Below the pieces are notes generated by a model, which was not told the DNA's origin, searched no databases, and worked only from the letters and a program-made list of their open reading frames with translations. From positions 1 through 60,889 of the forward strand of contig NZ_FOVO01000023.1 in NCBI RefSeq assembly GCF_900115195.1: DNA of 60,889 nucleotides. Direction: 5' to 3'. The DNA comes from Xenorhabdus japonica. GTDB taxonomy: Bacteria > Pseudomonadota > Gammaproteobacteria > Enterobacterales > Enterobacteriaceae. A program made the position numbers and the translations under genes. Below are positions 29,479 to 40,586 of this stretch, in pieces (position 1 is the first letter of the stretch; each line of letters starts with the position of its first letter).

Positions 29479-30213
29479 TTAGATCATGTACATGCCACCA
29501 TTGACATGCAATGTCTCACCTGTGATGTAAGCGGCCTCGTCAGAAGCAAGAAACGCTACAGCACTGGCAATTTCCTTTGCATCACCGAGGCGATTGGCAG
29601 GAATTCCAGCAGAAATACCTGCTCGTTGCTCGTCTGTCAACGCTCTGGTCATATCAGTTTCAATAAAACCAGGTGCAACAACATTTACAGTGATGCCACG
29701 AGAAGCGACTTCACGAGCCAGTGATTTACTAAAACCAACAACTCCTGCCTTCGCTGCCGTGTAATTCGCCTGCCCTGCATTTCCCATCGTTCCAACAACA
29801 GAGCCAATGGAAATAATACGTCCATAACGTTTTTTCATCATAGAGCGCATCACTGCTTTTGACAGACGAAAAATCGAAGAAAGATTAGTGTCAATAATAT
29901 CTTGCCATTCATCATCTTTCATGCGCATCAACAAGTTATCACGAGTGATGCCTGCATTATTAACTAAAATGTCTATTTCACCAAATTCAGCACGAATATT
30001 CGATAGTGCATTCTCAATGGATTCAGAATCTGTGACATTCAGTACAAAACCTTTACCTTTATCACCAAGGAAGGCACTGATTGCTTCCGCTCCCTTCTCA
30101 CTGGTTGCAGTGCCAACAACACATGCACCACGCTCAACCAATAATTCTGCAATCGCACGACCTATACCACGGCTAGCGCCAGTGACCAGTGCAATTTTTC
30201 CATCAAAGCTCAT
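29479..30213 (-). CDS. fabG: FabG, 3-oxoacyl-ACP reductase
   Basis: This is the NADPH-dependent reductase of fatty-acid elongation. The Rossmann motif is TGASRGIG, and the catalytic Ser, Tyr and Lys lie in GSVVGTMGNAGQANYTAAKAG. I chose ATG 30213 (MSFDGKIAL), giving 244 aa as in E. coli and starting 11 nt after the fabD stop; the ATG at 30228 would overlap fabD. Confidence 0.96.
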   Translation of the reverse strand: MSFDGKIALVTGASRGIGRAIAELLVERGACVVGTATSEKGAEAISAFLGDKGKGFVLNVTDSESIENALSNIRAEFGEIDILVNNAGITRDNLLMRMKDDEWQDIIDTNLSSIFRLSKAVMRSMMKKRYGRIISIGSVVGTMGNAGQANYTAAKAGVVGFSKSLAREVASRGITVNVVAPGFIETDMTRALTDEQRAGISAGIPANRLGDAKEIASAVAFLASDEAAYITGETLHVNGGMYMI

Positions 30214-30224
30214 GTTTTCCCCAG

Positions 30225-31154
30225 TCATTTGTTCAGAGCAACTGTGAGTGATGATACATCATTTACTGCTACAGCACTTAAAGTATCAACAATACGTTTC
30301 GTTAACCCAGTGAGTACCTTACCCGGCCCGATTTCCAACAATTGTTCAACGCCTTGCTCAGCAATATATTCAACTGATTCTGCCCAACGTACAGGATTAT
30401 ACAGCTGACGAACCAAGGCGTCTCGAATAACATCAGCAGTTTTTTCTACTTTTACATCGACGTTATTCACGATAGGGAATTGTGGCTGGTTAAACTCAAC
30501 TTCTTGCAGTGCAGCTGCTAGTTGCTCGGCTGCGGATTTCATAAGTGCACAATGCGAAGGCACACTAACAGATAACGGCAACGCACGTTTTGCACCCGCA
30601 GCCTTACATGCTGCTCCCGCACGTTCTACGGCATCTTTTTCACCTGCGATCACAACCTGCCCAGGTGAATTGAAATTAACAGGTGAAACAACCTGACCTT
30701 GTGCTGATTCTTCACATGCCTTTGCAATAGACTCATTATCTAAACCGATAATGGCATACATTGCCCCTTGCCCTTCTGGTACGGCTTCCTGCATCAGCTT
30801 CCCACGCAATTCAACGAGTTTAATTGCTTGTTGGAATTCAATCACACCAGCGCAGACCAGCGCAGAATATTCGCCAAGACTATGACCTGCCATCATGGAA
30901 GGCACCTTACCACCTTTCTCCTGCCATATTCGCCAAATCGCCACTGAAGCTGCCAGCAACGCAGGTTGAGTTTTCCAAGTTTTGTTCAGTTCTTCTGCAG
31001 GCCCTTGCTGAACTAATGTCCACAAATCATATCCCAAAACCACAGAAGCCTCTGCGAACGTCTGTTCAACCAGTGGAAACTCTGAGGCTAAATCTGCCAA
31101 CATACCCAGAGATTGAGAACCTTGACCGGGAAAAACCATTGCAAAATCAGACAT
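30225..31154 (-). CDS. fabD: FabD, malonyl-CoA:ACP transacylase
   Basis: This enzyme loads malonyl groups onto ACP. The nucleophile Ser92 is in GHSLGEY and the catalytic His in VPSHCALM. It begins DFAMVFPGQGSQ and is 309 aa, as in E. coli. It starts 18 nt after fabH. Confidence 0.96.
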   Translation of the reverse strand: MSDFAMVFPGQGSQSLGMLADLASEFPLVEQTFAEASVVLGYDLWTLVQQGPAEELNKTWKTQPALLAASVAIWRIWQEKGGKVPSMMAGHSLGEYSALVCAGVIEFQQAIKLVELRGKLMQEAVPEGQGAMYAIIGLDNESIAKACEESAQGQVVSPVNFNSPGQVVIAGEKDAVERAGAACKAAGAKRALPLSVSVPSHCALMKSAAEQLAAALQEVEFNQPQFPIVNNVDVKVEKTADVIRDALVRQLYNPVRWAESVEYIAEQGVEQLLEIGPGKVLTGLTKRIVDTLSAVAVNDVSSLTVALNK

Positions 31155-31172
31155 GTTTATTGTCCTGTTGAG

Positions 31173-32126
31173 TTAAAAACGTACTAGCGCTGAGCCCCAG
31201 GTAAAGCCACCGCCGAATGCTTCAAGTAAAACAAGTTGGCCGCGCTGGATTCTTCCATCACGCACCGCTTCATCGAACGCGGTCGGAACAGATGCTGCCG
31301 AGGTATTGCCATGACGATCCAGAGTCACGACCACTTTATCCATTGTCATATCTAATTTCTTGGCCGTTGCCAAAATGATACGCAAATTCGCCTGATGAGG
31401 TACCAGCCAATCAAGCTGAGAGTGAGCCAAATTGTTGGCTTCTAATGTTTCATCAACAATATTAGCTAATTCGCGAACAGCAACTTTAAAGACTTCGTTT
31501 CCAGCCATAGTCACGTATTCTGGTGTATCACACTTCACTCGACTTTGATGAGGTAATGACAGCAAATCACCATAACGACCATCGGCATGAAGATGCGTAG
31601 ATAAGATGCCTGGTTCCTCTGAAGCTCCAACTACCATTGCTCCTGCTGCATCTCCGAAAAGAATAACTGTACTGCGATCTTCAGGATCTACAAGTCTTGA
31701 AATAATGTCAGAACCGATTACCAGTGCATGTTTAGCAGCACCAGTTTTAATAAATTTATCTACAACGCTCAGCGCGTAAGTAAAGCCAGCACATGCTGCT
31801 GCAACATCAAAAGCCGCAATTCCTTGAATTCCCAGTAACTGCTGAATTTGGCACGCCGCACTTGGGAAGGCGTGCGTTGAGCTTGTTGTTGCGACAACGA
31901 TTAAGTCAATCTGTGCCTTATTGATGCCAGCCATTTCTATGGCCTTTTCAGCGGCTTTAAACCCCAAAATTGCAACATTTTCATCTTCAGCTGCAATACG
32001 GCGTTCACGAATGCCTGTCCGAGTCACAATCCACTCGTCAGACGTATCTACCATTTTTTCTAAATCTGCGTTAGTACGCACCTGAGCAGGCAAATAACTG
32101 CCCGTACCTAAGATCTTTGTATACAT
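31173..32126 (-). CDS. fabH: FabH, beta-ketoacyl-ACP synthase III
   Basis: This enzyme starts fatty-acid synthesis from acetyl-CoA and malonyl-ACP. The catalytic Cys112 is in AAACAGF, the His in PHQANLRI and the Asn in GNTSAAS. Its 317 aa are identical in length to E. coli. It begins 6 nt after plsX. Confidence 0.96.
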   Translation of the reverse strand: MYTKILGTGSYLPAQVRTNADLEKMVDTSDEWIVTRTGIRERRIAAEDENVAILGFKAAEKAIEMAGINKAQIDLIVVATTSSTHAFPSAACQIQQLLGIQGIAAFDVAAACAGFTYALSVVDKFIKTGAAKHALVIGSDIISRLVDPEDRSTVILFGDAAGAMVVGASEEPGILSTHLHADGRYGDLLSLPHQSRVKCDTPEYVTMAGNEVFKVAVRELANIVDETLEANNLAHSQLDWLVPHQANLRIILATAKKLDMTMDKVVVTLDRHGNTSAASVPTAFDEAVRDGRIQRGQLVLLEAFGGGFTWGSALVRF

Positions 32127-32132
32127 TTATGT

Positions 32133-33185
32133 TTATTCACTCTTGGGTAATACTGTATCCAGCCGGGCAGCGATTCTGTCAGGAACCTGCTTCTCTATAG
32201 CTTGAATAGCTTGATCAATAGCAGCCTTAAAAGCACGTTCATTGGCAGCACCGTGACTTTTGATGACGATGCCACGCAAGCCTAATAACGTTGCTCCGTT
32301 ATACTGGTCAGGGTTTAGATGGCCAAACCGTTTAGTTACCTGTCTTAGTAACCATTTTTTAAATACCTTCATCTTGAATAGTTTCATCAACCAAGATGAT
32401 TTTTTCTGCTGACCATCCGGTGACTTTATCAGAGATAGAATCATTCTGATCGCACCTTCCATTGTCTTCAGCGTAACATTACCTGCGAAGCCGTCACATA
32501 CGAGCACATCCGTTTTTCCCGTCAGTAACTCATTTCCTTCCACATACCCAATGTAATTAATTGCAGAGGCATTGCGTAAAGTTATAGCGGCTTCGCGGAT
32601 ATTATCCAGCCCCTTGGATTCCTCTTCCCCGATATTGAGTAATGCAACGCGTGGATTATCCACACCAGCAACATACTCCGCCATGACGGCGCCCATAATC
32701 GCAAACTGAACTAACATGTTGCTATTACAATTAATATTAGCGCCTAAATCCAATACAACCGTCTTCTGCTGTTTTAGATTAGGTATCACGGTCATCAACG
32801 CAGGCCGTTCAATTCCTTCAATGGATTTCAGCATCAATTTGGCCAATCCCATCAAAGCGCCCGTATTCCCCGCACTGACACAAGCCTGTGCTTCTCCCGA
32901 CTTGACTAAATTTAATGCTATACGCATTGAAGTACCGTGACTGGAACGAATAGCCTGAGATGGCCTTGCATCGTTGGAAACGATATGTTCCGCAGGGACA
33001 ATTTGCAAGCGGCTGAGCAGCTCAGCATTTTGATTTGCAAGCAAAGGGGAGATAGTTTCGGGATTACCGACCAACAATAGCTTCAGTTGTGGATTAGATG
33101 CCAGTGCCTGCAATGCAGCAGGCACCGTAACACGAGGACCAAAGTCCCCGCCCATAGCATCTAACGCTAAGGTTAGATTAGCCAA
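32133..33185 (-). CDS. plsX: PlsX, phosphate acyltransferase
   Basis: This peripheral membrane enzyme turns acyl-ACP into acyl-phosphate for phospholipid synthesis. It begins [14 protein letters not shown] and includes SAGNTGALM and [12 protein letters not shown], all family hallmarks. Its 350 aa are normal. It follows rpmF by 29 nt in the rpmF-plsX-fab transcript. Confidence 0.95.
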   Translation of the reverse strand: MANLTLALDAMGGDFGPRVTVPAALQALASNPQLKLLLVGNPETISPLLANQNAELLSRLQIVPAEHIVSNDARPSQAIRSSHGTSMRIALNLVKSGEAQACVSAGNTGALMGLAKLMLKSIEGIERPALMTVIPNLKQQKTVVLDLGANINCNSNMLVQFAIMGAVMAEYVAGVDNPRVALLNIGEEESKGLDNIREAAITLRNASAINYIGYVEGNELLTGKTDVLVCDGFAGNVTLKTMEGAIRMILSLIKSPDGQQKKSSWLMKLFKMKVFKKWLLRQVTKRFGHLNPDQYNGATLLGLRGIVIKSHGAANERAFKAAIDQAIQAIEKQVPDRIAARLDTVLPKSE

Positions 33186-33214
33186 GATATCAACTTGCTA
33201 ATGATTAGCTGAAA

Positions 33215-33385
33215 TTACTTGTTGATTACCTTGCGGCCACGGTAATAACCATCAGCAGTCACGTGATGGCGCAGGTGAGTTTCACCAGAAGTTTTGTCTA
33301 CAGAGACATGTGTTGCAGTCAGTGCGTCATGAGAACGACGCATACCACGTTTAGAACGAGTTGGTTTATTCTGTTGTACGGCCAT
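33215..33385 (-). CDS. rpmF: RpmF, ribosomal protein L32
   Basis: This is a 56-aa basic ribosomal protein starting [20 protein letters not shown] and ending [11 protein letters not shown]. coli L32 has 57 aa and is nearly identical apart from a one-residue gap in the middle. A GGAG sequence lies before the ATG. It is 12 nt after yceD and cotranscribed with plsX and the fab genes, the classic arrangement. Confidence 0.97.
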   Translation of the reverse strand: MAVQQNKPTRSKRGMRRSHDALTATHVSVDKTSGETHLRHHVTADGYYRGRKVINK

Positions 33386-33397
33386 TGACCTTACTCC

Positions 33398-33922
33398 TTA
33401 AGTACTTTTCTTTAAACTGGCTAATACGGCAAATGGGTTTGGCTTTTCCGCTTCAGGAGGAAGTTCACCAAACACCATATCCGCGTCGGACACTTCACAG
33501 TGTTCAGAATCATGTACCGGAACTACCGGCAGAGATAGAATTATTTCATCTTCAATCATTGCCAGCAAATCTATTTCGCCAAATTCGTTAACGTCTATTG
33601 GCTCATACTCTTCCGGTAATGCCTCAGCCTGCTCATCATTGACGACCGGGCTAAAACAATACGTTGTGTGAACATGATGACTGAAATTACTGCCACAACG
33701 CTGGCAGGCAAGCGTAACATCCACATCGGAATGCCCTTTTACAACTGCCAGACGCTGATTATCAATTTCAAATGATAATGAGCTATCTACATCACTATCC
33801 ACACTGACCACGGATTCCGCAATACGAGAAACTTGCCCAGCAGAATAACTACCATGGTAGTCCAATCTCTTCTGGGCTGTTCGAAGCGCATCGATGGTCA
33901 GGGGTAATTTTACCTTTTGCAT
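33398..33922 (-). CDS. yceD: YceD, DUF177 protein linked to 23S rRNA accumulation
   Basis: This is a 174-aa DUF177 family protein encoded before rpmF, as in most bacteria; members are linked to 23S rRNA production. It contains a CQRC pair (about 91-94) and an acidic C-terminal half with [11 protein letters not shown]. The start [11 protein letters not shown] matches E. coli YceD. Confidence 0.92.
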   Translation of the reverse strand: MQKVKLPLTIDALRTAQKRLDYHGSYSAGQVSRIAESVVSVDSDVDSSLSFEIDNQRLAVVKGHSDVDVTLACQRCGSNFSHHVHTTYCFSPVVNDEQAEALPEEYEPIDVNEFGEIDLLAMIEDEIILSLPVVPVHDSEHCEVSDADMVFGELPPEAEKPNPFAVLASLKKST

Positions 33923-34063
33923 AAGGCGCGCATATTATCTTTGTAATGAGACATAGTCAAAGAAAAAGGCCACACATCTGCGCCTTTCCGTTAAATATTC
34001 GCTTATTAAGCGGCGTATAGTTTAAAATGCCTACGAATATTTCTCTACGTATTTTATGGAAAA

Positions 34064-34660
34064 ATGATGCTTCCGATTGTTTTATCGTCAACTTCTGTAT
34101 ATCGACGCCTATTATTAGAAAAGTTGGGGTTACCTTTTACTTGTGCTTCCCCCAATATTGATGAAAGCCCGCTGGAAAATGAAAGCCCAAAACAATTGGT
34201 AATACGGCTGTCACACGCAAAAGCCGTTACATTGCAATGGGAACATTCTAGCCATCTGATTATAGCGTCAGATCAAGTTTGTGTTTTAGATGATAAAATT
34301 ACAGGCAAGCCACATAATTTGGAGAATGCTTTCTTACAGCTGAAAAAAGCCAGTGGAAAATGTGTCACTTTTTATACCGGCATTACATTATTCAATAGCA
34401 AAACAGGAAGTGTTGATACTCGTTGTGAGCTATTCCATGTCTATTTCAGAGAGCTTACAGAAACAGAAATTATCCATTATTTAAACAAAGAAAAACCCTT
34501 CAATTGTGCTGGTAGTTTCAAAAGTGAAGGTTTAGGAATTACGTTATTTGAAAAACTTGATGGTAAAGATCCAAATACACTTATCGGTTTACCATTAATA
34601 ACTTTAACAGAAATGCTTATCCGTCAGGGGATAAACCCACTGACGGCATATTCTCAGTGA
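34064..34660 (+). CDS. yceF: YceF, Maf-like 7-methyl-GTP pyrophosphatase
   Basis: This house-cleaning nucleotide pyrophosphatase is of the Maf family. The N-terminal [19 protein letters not shown], the catalytic Asp in [10 protein letters not shown], and [18 protein letters not shown] are hallmarks of the YceF subgroup. Its 198 aa compare with 194 in E. coli. It diverges from yceD. Its last 7 bases overlap the end of convergent rluC. Confidence 0.93.
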   Translation: MMLPIVLSSTSVYRRLLLEKLGLPFTCASPNIDESPLENESPKQLVIRLSHAKAVTLQWEHSSHLIIASDQVCVLDDKITGKPHNLENAFLQLKKASGKCVTFYTGITLFNSKTGSVDTRCELFHVYFRELTETEIIHYLNKEKPFNCAGSFKSEGLGITLFEKLDGKDPNTLIGLPLITLTEMLIRQGINPLTAYSQ

Positions 34661-35616
34661 TTATTGTGTCGCAGTGTTCTTAAACACTTCCACAACCTAT
34701 CATCCATTGGGGCTTCGAAACGTAGCGTTTCCCCCGTGGATGGATGGGTGAATTTTAATGAGCTGGCATGCAAGAACAATCGGTTAAGTCCGGTTTCTGT
34801 AAGCTGTGCATCAAATGCTCTATCACCATAACGATCATCAAACGCAATAGGATGACCGGCATATAAAGTGTGCACGCGGATCTGATGGGTTCGTCCCGTT
34901 ACTGGACTCACTCGTACCAATGTCGCAAACATATATCGCTCTTCAACTTTGAAACGTGTTTCAGACTGTTTGCCTTCTTTACTGACTTTAACCACCCTTT
35001 CCCCGCTTTGCAGGATATTTTTCAACAAAGGTGCTTCTACTACTTTACAATGGGATTGCCATTGCCCGCGTACTAGTGCCAGATAGTCTTTCTGCATCTG
35101 CTTCAAGCGTAATTGCTCATGCAATGCCCGCAATGCAGAACGCTTTTTCGCAATCAACAGAATACCCGATGTATCACGATCGAGCCTATGTACCAGTTCA
35201 AGGAAGCGCGCTTCAGGACGCAGGGCACGTAGTCCTTCTATCACGCCAAAACTCAAGCCGCTGCCTCCATGCACCGCGGTTCCCGACGGTTTGTTTATGA
35301 CTAAAATATGATCATCTTCATACAAGATACATTCTGCCAGAGCTGCAACTTTATCCAGCTTGGCAGATACAGGGGTTTCTTGCCTTTCTGCTACCCTAAC
35401 CGGTGGGATCCTGATGACATCACCTGCTGTCAATTTATATTCAGGCTTGATTCTTCCTTTGTTAACTCGAACTTCACCTTTACGCAAGATCCGATAGATC
35501 ATGCTCTTAGGTACACCTTTTAAACGAGCCAGCAAAAAGTTATCAACTCGCTGACCAGCCTCATCGTCATCAATCGTGACAAATTGTACAATTTGATTAT
35601 TTGTTTTCATGGACAA
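34654..35616 (-). CDS. rluC: RluC, 23S rRNA pseudouridine synthase
   Basis: This enzyme forms pseudouridine at 955, 2504 and 2580 of 23S rRNA (E. coli numbering). It has an S4 domain at about 18-80 ([16 protein letters not shown]) and a synthase domain with the catalytic Asp in [12 protein letters not shown]. Its 320 aa are normal. It diverges from rne, as in E. coli. Confidence 0.95.
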   Translation of the reverse strand: MSMKTNNQIVQFVTIDDDEAGQRVDNFLLARLKGVPKSMIYRILRKGEVRVNKGRIKPEYKLTAGDVIRIPPVRVAERQETPVSAKLDKVAALAECILYEDDHILVINKPSGTAVHGGSGLSFGVIEGLRALRPEARFLELVHRLDRDTSGILLIAKKRSALRALHEQLRLKQMQKDYLALVRGQWQSHCKVVEAPLLKNILQSGERVVKVSKEGKQSETRFKVEERYMFATLVRVSPVTGRTHQIRVHTLYAGHPIAFDDRYGDRAFDAQLTETGLNRLFLHASSLKFTHPSTGETLRFEAPMDDRLWKCLRTLRHNNH

Positions 35617-36161
35617 GATTCTAATAATCCAACAAACAGAGCGCCACTCATTTTTAAATGTGCCTAAATAACATCCATTTTTTCTACTTCATTATTTCAA
35701 GTGTCTTAGGATAAAGACTAAAGATTAACAAGTTATCACTATTTCCTAATAAAAAACCCGCAAAGCGACAAAGTCACCTTGCTATCACCCCAATAGCAAT
35801 GGAATAATGCTTTCTGGCCACAGTTTACTAAACTATGAATGGCAAGATTGAAATTGTTTGTTATCTGTTTGATCGAACAAAAACGCAGCAAATGCATAAG
35901 ACGTAATGTTTGATCAAGCAATTTATGGGCTGTGGGTGGCAGCTTACTGGATTGGGAAAAATTTGTACCTATGCTATTGCAGCATCCCAATAGAGTACTG
36001 TGTTTAAATGAAATTCAGACTCATCGACAAATAGGCACCTCTATGCAAACGATAGCCGTGAGGCTGGCGGTTTTGTAAAAGACACGAGGTCATCGGTAGC
36101 CAGTAGTTCTCCCTCGTTTACTCGCAGCTCTATATTAATGTAAAATAATGAGTAAGTTAGA
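35617..36161 (+). promoter_or_regulatory. rne promoter and long 5' leader
   Basis: A 545-bp gap separates the divergent rluC and rne genes. In E. coli rne has a 361-nt leader whose hairpins let RNase E regulate its own mRNA, and a leader of similar size fits here. Candidate stem elements are seen near 36058-36110 (GCTGGCGG and GCCAGTAG areas). A minus-strand frame at 35739-35990 has no family features. Exact hairpins were not computed. Confidence 0.5.
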
Positions 36162-39100
36162 ATGAAAAGAATGTTAATCAACGCAACCCAGCAGGAAGAG
36201 TTGCGCGTTGCCCTTGTTGATGGGCAACGTCTTTATGATTTAGATATTGAAAGTCCAGGACACGAGCAGAAAAAGGCAAATATATATAAAGGTAAAATTA
36301 CTCGAATTGAACCTAGCCTAGAAGCCGCTTTTGTTGATTACGGCGCGGAACGTCATGGTTTCCTACCCATTAAAGAAATTGCTCGCGAATATTTCCCAAG
36401 TAATTATCACTCCCACGGCCGCCCTAACATTAAGGATATCCTTAAAGAAGGTCAGGAAGTCATCGTCCAAGTTGATAAAGAAGAACGAGGTAACAAAGGC
36501 GCCGCTTTAACAACCTTTATCAGTTTGGCTGGTAGCTATCTAGTTCTGATGCCAAATAACCCAAGAGCGGGCGGAATTTCTCGCCGCATTGAGGGAGATG
36601 ACCGCATCGAATTAAAAGAAGCGCTTTCTTCCCTTGAAGTTCCAGAAGGTATGGGGCTTATTGTTCGTACCGCAGGTGTAGGCAAATCTGCCGACGCTTT
36701 GCAGGGGGACTTGAATTTCCGTTTGAAACATTGGGAAGCTATCAAAAAAGCCGCAGACAACCATCCCGCTCCGTTCCTGATCCATCAGGAAAGTAATGTT
36801 ATCGTGCGTGCATTCCGTGATTATCTTCGTCCAGACATTGGGGAAATATTGATTGATAACCCTAAAATTCTTGACTTAGCACGCCAGCATATCACAGCAT
36901 TGGGACGTCCTGATTTTGCCAGTAAAATCAAACTGTACAGTGGTGAAGTCCCACTGTTCAGCCATTATCAAATCGAATCGCAAATCGAATCTGCCTTCCA
37001 GCGGGAAGTTCGGCTGCCTTCTGGCGGTTCAGTAGTCATCGATACTACTGAAGCCTTGATATCTATCGATATCAACTCATCCCGTTCAACCCGCGGGGGT
37101 GATATCGAAGAAACAGCATTTAATACCAACTTGGAAGCCGCTGATGAAATTGCACGTCAATTGCGTTTGCGTGACCTTGGTGGCCTTATTGTTATCGATT
37201 TCATTGACATGACCCCGGTGCGCCATCAACGTGAGGTTGAGAACCGACTGCGTGATGCTGTACGCCAAGATCGCGCCCGCATTCAAATCGGCCGAATTTC
37301 CCGCTTTGGATTACTGGAGATGTCACGCCAACGCTTAAGTCCATCTCTTGGTGAATCCAGCCATCATGTCTGCCCTCGTTGCAGCGGTACCGGAACTATT
37401 CGAGATAACGAATCACTGTCTCTCTCTATTCTTCGCTTAATCGAAGAAGAAGCTCTGAAAGAAAATACGCATCAGGTTCATGCAATTGTTCCTGTGCAAA
37501 TTGCTTCCTACTTACTGAATGAAAAACGTAAGGCAGTCAGTGCCATTGAGCATCGTCAAGGCGGTGTTGGAGTTGTCATTGTTCCAAACGATCAAATGCA
37601 GACTCCGCATTTTTCTGTTTTACGTGTACGTAAAGGCGAAGAAATTTCAACCTTGAGCTATTTACTTCCACAACTGCATGAAGCTGAAATGACAAATGTT
37701 CAGGATGATGTTCAGCATGAACGCAAACGTCCAGAGCAACCTGCCATTTCAACTTTTGATCTGCCCGCAGAGACAACTGCATCATCGGTAGTAGAAAAAG
37801 CAAAAACAAAAGAGAAAAAAGCGGTAATCAATAATCAGAAACAAACTGAAAAACCAGGCTTATTCAGTCGATTCTTAAGTATCCTGAAAAAAATGTTCAG
37901 TGGTGAAGAAGAAAAACAGCCCCAAGAAAAGAGCAAAAAATCTTCTAGTAATGATAATCGCCGTTCACCAGAACGTCGCAACTCACGCCGTCAGAATCAA
38001 CGTCGCGAACGTAACGAAAATGATGTGCGCAATAACCGTGAGCGTGATGAGCAACGCAAGGGCCGTAGTAACGCTAACGCCCAGCAGAAAAATAATGCTC
38101 AAGATAGCATTGTGATAGATAATGAAGCTCGTGAAGCGCAGCAGCAGCAACGTCGTGAACAACGAGCTGAACGTCAGCGTCGTCGTCAAGAAGAAAAACG
38201 TCAGCAACAATTGGAAGAAAAAGCTCAGCAGACAACAAATCAATCCGATGTCGTCGAAGAAGTTGAAGAGTGTCAACCAGTCATGCCTCGCCGTCAACGC
38301 CGCCAGCTTGAGCAAAAAGTACGTATCACTGACAAAGTGAAACAAGAAACTAATGTTGCTGCCTTACCAGCAGTGATACCGGAACCTGTATCAGCAAACA
38401 GCAACAAAGAGACAAAAGAGACAAAAGCGTCTGTACCAACCATTATTGACTCAAATGCTGAAACCGCTAACCAACCTGAAATATCACAAAATACGGTTGC
38501 ACAAGATGCAGATTCACAAAACTCAGAATCACAAGCTGTTGCGCCACAAAACAATGATCAGCAAGACAACACAATGCCGCGTCGTTCCCGCCGTTCCCCA
38601 CGCCACTTACGCGTTAGTGGTCAACGTCGTCGTCGCTATCGTGATGGACGTAATCTGACTCAATCACCAGTACCATTGAAAATGGCTGTAGTATCTCCAG
38701 AATTGGCATCAGGCAAAGTGTGGGTTCGTTATCCAGTTACACCTGTGGCCATTGCTGAATCTGGAATTTCAACTTCTGCTAACGTAATTATCGAAACGGT
38801 TGAAGAAAAAACAACCCCTGTGCAGCAGGAAAAAGTCATTCTGGTGCCTTCAATCGCAGAATCAGCACCAACTGTAGTAGTGCCACAGATTGAAGTAACT
38901 GAGCAGAAAGTTGCAGAGCAACAAGAAGGCACTGATCATGACAATGCTAAATCTGCTATTAATGACACTTCCATCGTAACACCAGTAGAGCCGGAATTAG
39001 AAAGACCTAAAGTTTCTGAGCCGGAAAACGTGGAACCTGTCATTAACCATGATGAAAAACATCAGTCAGAACTTTTAGGCGATGCAGAACCGCATATCCT

Positions 39101-39458
39101 AGTATCACATGATTCTGAAGAAATACGTCACACGGCAGATTCTATCATTGTGACGTCTATAGTCGAACAGGAACATCATGAAGAACAACCAGCTGTCGCA
39201 ACGAAAATATACTCTAAGGCAGAGGAGGTTAAAACGGAAGAGACAAAAGTTGTTGAGTCTTCGACTATCATGGAAAAAAATCATCACGCTTATTCCCCAA
39301 TGATGAAAGCGCCAGCACCAGATATGGTGACCAAACCTGTTATTATCACTGAATGGCAACGCCCGGCTTATCCATTCGCAGGGAAAGGCGGTGCAGGCGG
39401 ACATTCTGCAACAAATATTGCAACCTCTGCCATGTCCAAACCTCAGCCATTCGAATAA
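36162..39458 (+). CDS. rne: RNase E, core of the RNA degradosome
   Basis: This essential endoribonuclease acts in mRNA decay and rRNA/tRNA processing. The S1 domain is about 35-125, the DNase I-like catalytic part holds D303 (ISIDIN) and D346 (VIDFIDM), and the Zn-link has C404/C407 (CPRCSG). The membrane-anchor amphipathic helix is at about 565-582 ([17 protein letters not shown]). Arginine-rich RNA-binding segments follow. The RhlB/enolase region holds [20 protein letters not shown] then [15 protein letters not shown]. The PNPase-binding tail is rich in Gly ([15 protein letters not shown]). Its 1098 aa compare with 1061 in E. coli. The scaffold is more Gln/Asn-rich than in E. coli. Confidence 0.97.
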   Translation: MKRMLINATQQEELRVALVDGQRLYDLDIESPGHEQKKANIYKGKITRIEPSLEAAFVDYGAERHGFLPIKEIAREYFPSNYHSHGRPNIKDILKEGQEVIVQVDKEERGNKGAALTTFISLAGSYLVLMPNNPRAGGISRRIEGDDRIELKEALSSLEVPEGMGLIVRTAGVGKSADALQGDLNFRLKHWEAIKKAADNHPAPFLIHQESNVIVRAFRDYLRPDIGEILIDNPKILDLARQHITALGRPDFASKIKLYSGEVPLFSHYQIESQIESAFQREVRLPSGGSVVIDTTEALISIDINSSRSTRGGDIEETAFNTNLEAADEIARQLRLRDLGGLIVIDFIDMTPVRHQREVENRLRDAVRQDRARIQIGRISRFGLLEMSRQRLSPSLGESSHHVCPRCSGTGTIRDNESLSLSILRLIEEEALKENTHQVHAIVPVQIASYLLNEKRKAVSAIEHRQGGVGVVIVPNDQMQTPHFSVLRVRKGEEISTLSYLLPQLHEAEMTNVQDDVQHERKRPEQPAISTFDLPAETTASSVVEKAKTKEKKAVINNQKQTEKPGLFSRFLSILKKMFSGEEEKQPQEKSKKSSSNDNRRSPERRNSRRQNQRRERNENDVRNNRERDEQRKGRSNANAQQKNNAQDSIVIDNEAREAQQQQRREQRAERQRRRQEEKRQQQLEEKAQQTTNQSDVVEEVEECQPVMPRRQRRQLEQKVRITDKVKQETNVAALPAVIPEPVSANSNKETKETKASVPTIIDSNAETANQPEISQNTVAQDADSQNSESQAVAPQNNDQQDNTMPRRSRRSPRHLRVSGQRRRRYRDGRNLTQSPVPLKMAVVSPELASGKVWVRYPVTPVAIAESGISTSANVIIETVEEKTTPVQQEKVILVPSIAESAPTVVVPQIEVTEQKVAEQQEGTDHDNAKSAINDTSIVTPVEPELERPKVSEPENVEPVINHDEKHQSELLGDAEPHILVSHDSEEIRHTADSIIVTSIVEQEHHEEQPAVATKIYSKAEEVKTEETKVVESSTIMEKNHHAYSPMMKAPAPDMVTKPVIITEWQRPAYPFAGKGGAGGHSATNIATSAMSKPQPFE

Positions 39459-39485
39459 TTAGATATTTTGGTTGATTGTAAATCC

Positions 39486-39517
39486 AAATGGCTCCCAACA
39501 CAGGGAGCCATTTTTTT
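39486..39517 (+). terminator. Intrinsic terminator after rne
   Basis: AAATGGCTCCC pairs with GGGAGCCATTT around AACACA, followed by a run of T. It lies 28 nt past the rne stop. Confidence 0.85.
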
Positions 39518-39585
39518 ATCCTATCCATTGCAAAAACTAATTAGTTTCATTTCTTTCAATCATCGATTCCAATAAACTCGAATAG

Positions 39586-39780
39586 TTTACAATCATCCGT
39601 CTCGGTGGCCTTACGGATCAATCTGGGACTGGGCATTGCAAACTTTATCAAGAAGAAGTTCATGGCATGGTGAACCGAGAGAATGTAGCAAAACAATTGG
39701 TGCAACTGTCTGAAGATGAACAAACTTACTACCAGATTTATGCCTTAATTGATCCAGAACTCAAGCCTCATTGGAGCTAA
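39586..39780 (+). pseudogene. Coding fragment of unknown family
   Basis: An open stretch without a good start runs from after TAG 39583 to TAA 39778. The peptide has a coding look: GGLTDQSGTGHCKLYQEEV, then AKQLVQLSEDEQTYYQ, then ALIDPELKPHWS. An internal ATG at 39667 could start a 37-aa piece. It is probably the 3' remnant of a lost gene in the gap between rne and tmaR. The rest of 39459-39869 holds only terminators. Confidence 0.4.
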
Positions 39781-39801
39781 GTTTTACTGACACCAAAAGG
39801 C

Positions 39802-39823
39802 AACCACGCCTAATGGCGTGGTT
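39802..39823 (-). terminator. Hairpin after tmaR
   Basis: AACCACGCC pairs with GGCGTGGTT around TAAT. It lies about 50 nt past the tmaR stop on the minus strand and before no clear T-run, so termination strength is uncertain. Confidence 0.5.
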
Positions 39824-39869
39824 AAGTACCAATTCAAATTGGAATTACTCTTTTTTAAATAACTAAAAC

Positions 39870-40190
39870 TTACTTGACTCCACCATCCATCGCTTTGAGT
39901 TTCTTAGATAACTCACGGCGTTCTTTAGATAGCTCAGCATTTTTGATGATATATTCATCAACACGTTCTTCATAATCACTGCGCATATGAGCAATGATTC
40001 CTTGAATATCTTCAACCGACATTCCCGGTTTTATGTAATCGCTCAGATTATCGAGCAGGAGTACACGTTTTTGGTTATCTCGAACTTTTTTCTCATTGTC
40101 TACAATTTCGCGTTGTAATTTGTTTTTTCGACGAAATATACGCACAAATTCCAGTACATTGTGGAATGTTGGTTTATTTGTGTTATCCAT
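39870..40190 (-). CDS. tmaR: TmaR (YeeX, DUF496), PTS enzyme I polar localiser
   Basis: This 106-aa coiled-coil protein is known in E. coli to sequester PTS enzyme I at the pole. It is very close to Yee[34 protein letters not shown] and [16 protein letters not shown] are shared. Its neighbour sbcB lies close to yeeX in E. coli too. It has no predicted TM and is helical throughout. Confidence 0.93.
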   Translation of the reverse strand: MDNTNKPTFHNVLEFVRIFRRKNKLQREIVDNEKKVRDNQKRVLLLDNLSDYIKPGMSVEDIQGIIAHMRSDYEERVDEYIIKNAELSKERRELSKKLKAMDGGVK

Positions 40191-40332
40191 TTTTCATACC
40201 TTTTTAATTTCAGACCGATAAATTTTTATGCTAACTACACAATACAATTTCAAGCAATGCGTAGACAAGTCAGTTTCAACAATTTATTGATGAAAACTAC
40301 TTTCCAGATATATTCCTAATCAAATTTCTTTC

Positions 40333-40560
40333 CTACACACCTGGAATCCAATAGCTACCACTGCCATGATAATATGGTTTACCATGTACAACACGTGATT
40401 TAGTGTCATTGAGAGTCATCGTTTTTGACGCGCACTTCGTATATAAATTTGGTGGATATCCTTGATTTGGATTTAACCAAACAAGAAATATACCTAGCGA
40501 TAGAATTGGATAGATGAGACACCAATGGAAGTATAATCCATTGATTAGTAATAATAAAAA
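40333..40560 (-). pseudogene. 75-codon membrane-protein fragment without a start
   Basis: Read on the minus strand, a frame open from after a TAA near 40561 to TAG 40335-40333 encodes about 75 residues. A hydrophobic first half (LIYPILSLGIFLVWL) is followed by NPNQGYPPNLYTKCASK and ends YYHGSGSYWIPGV. It has no standard start codon, so it looks like the 3' end of a truncated gene for a small membrane protein. It occupies most of the 40191-40586 gap and so overlaps the region that must promote sbcB. Confidence 0.4.
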
Positions 40561-40586
40561 TTAGTGATAACGGAGAGTACACAATC

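Noticed and set aside
35739-35990. A minus-strand 83-codon frame in the rne leader
   Set aside because: It lies in the expected untranslated leader of rne, has no ribosome site and no family features; it is best read as a chance frame over conserved leader sequence.
37983-38658. Long frames on both strands inside the rne C-terminal half
   Set aside because: They run antisense or out of frame in a repeat-rich, low-complexity coding region and mirror its codon bias.
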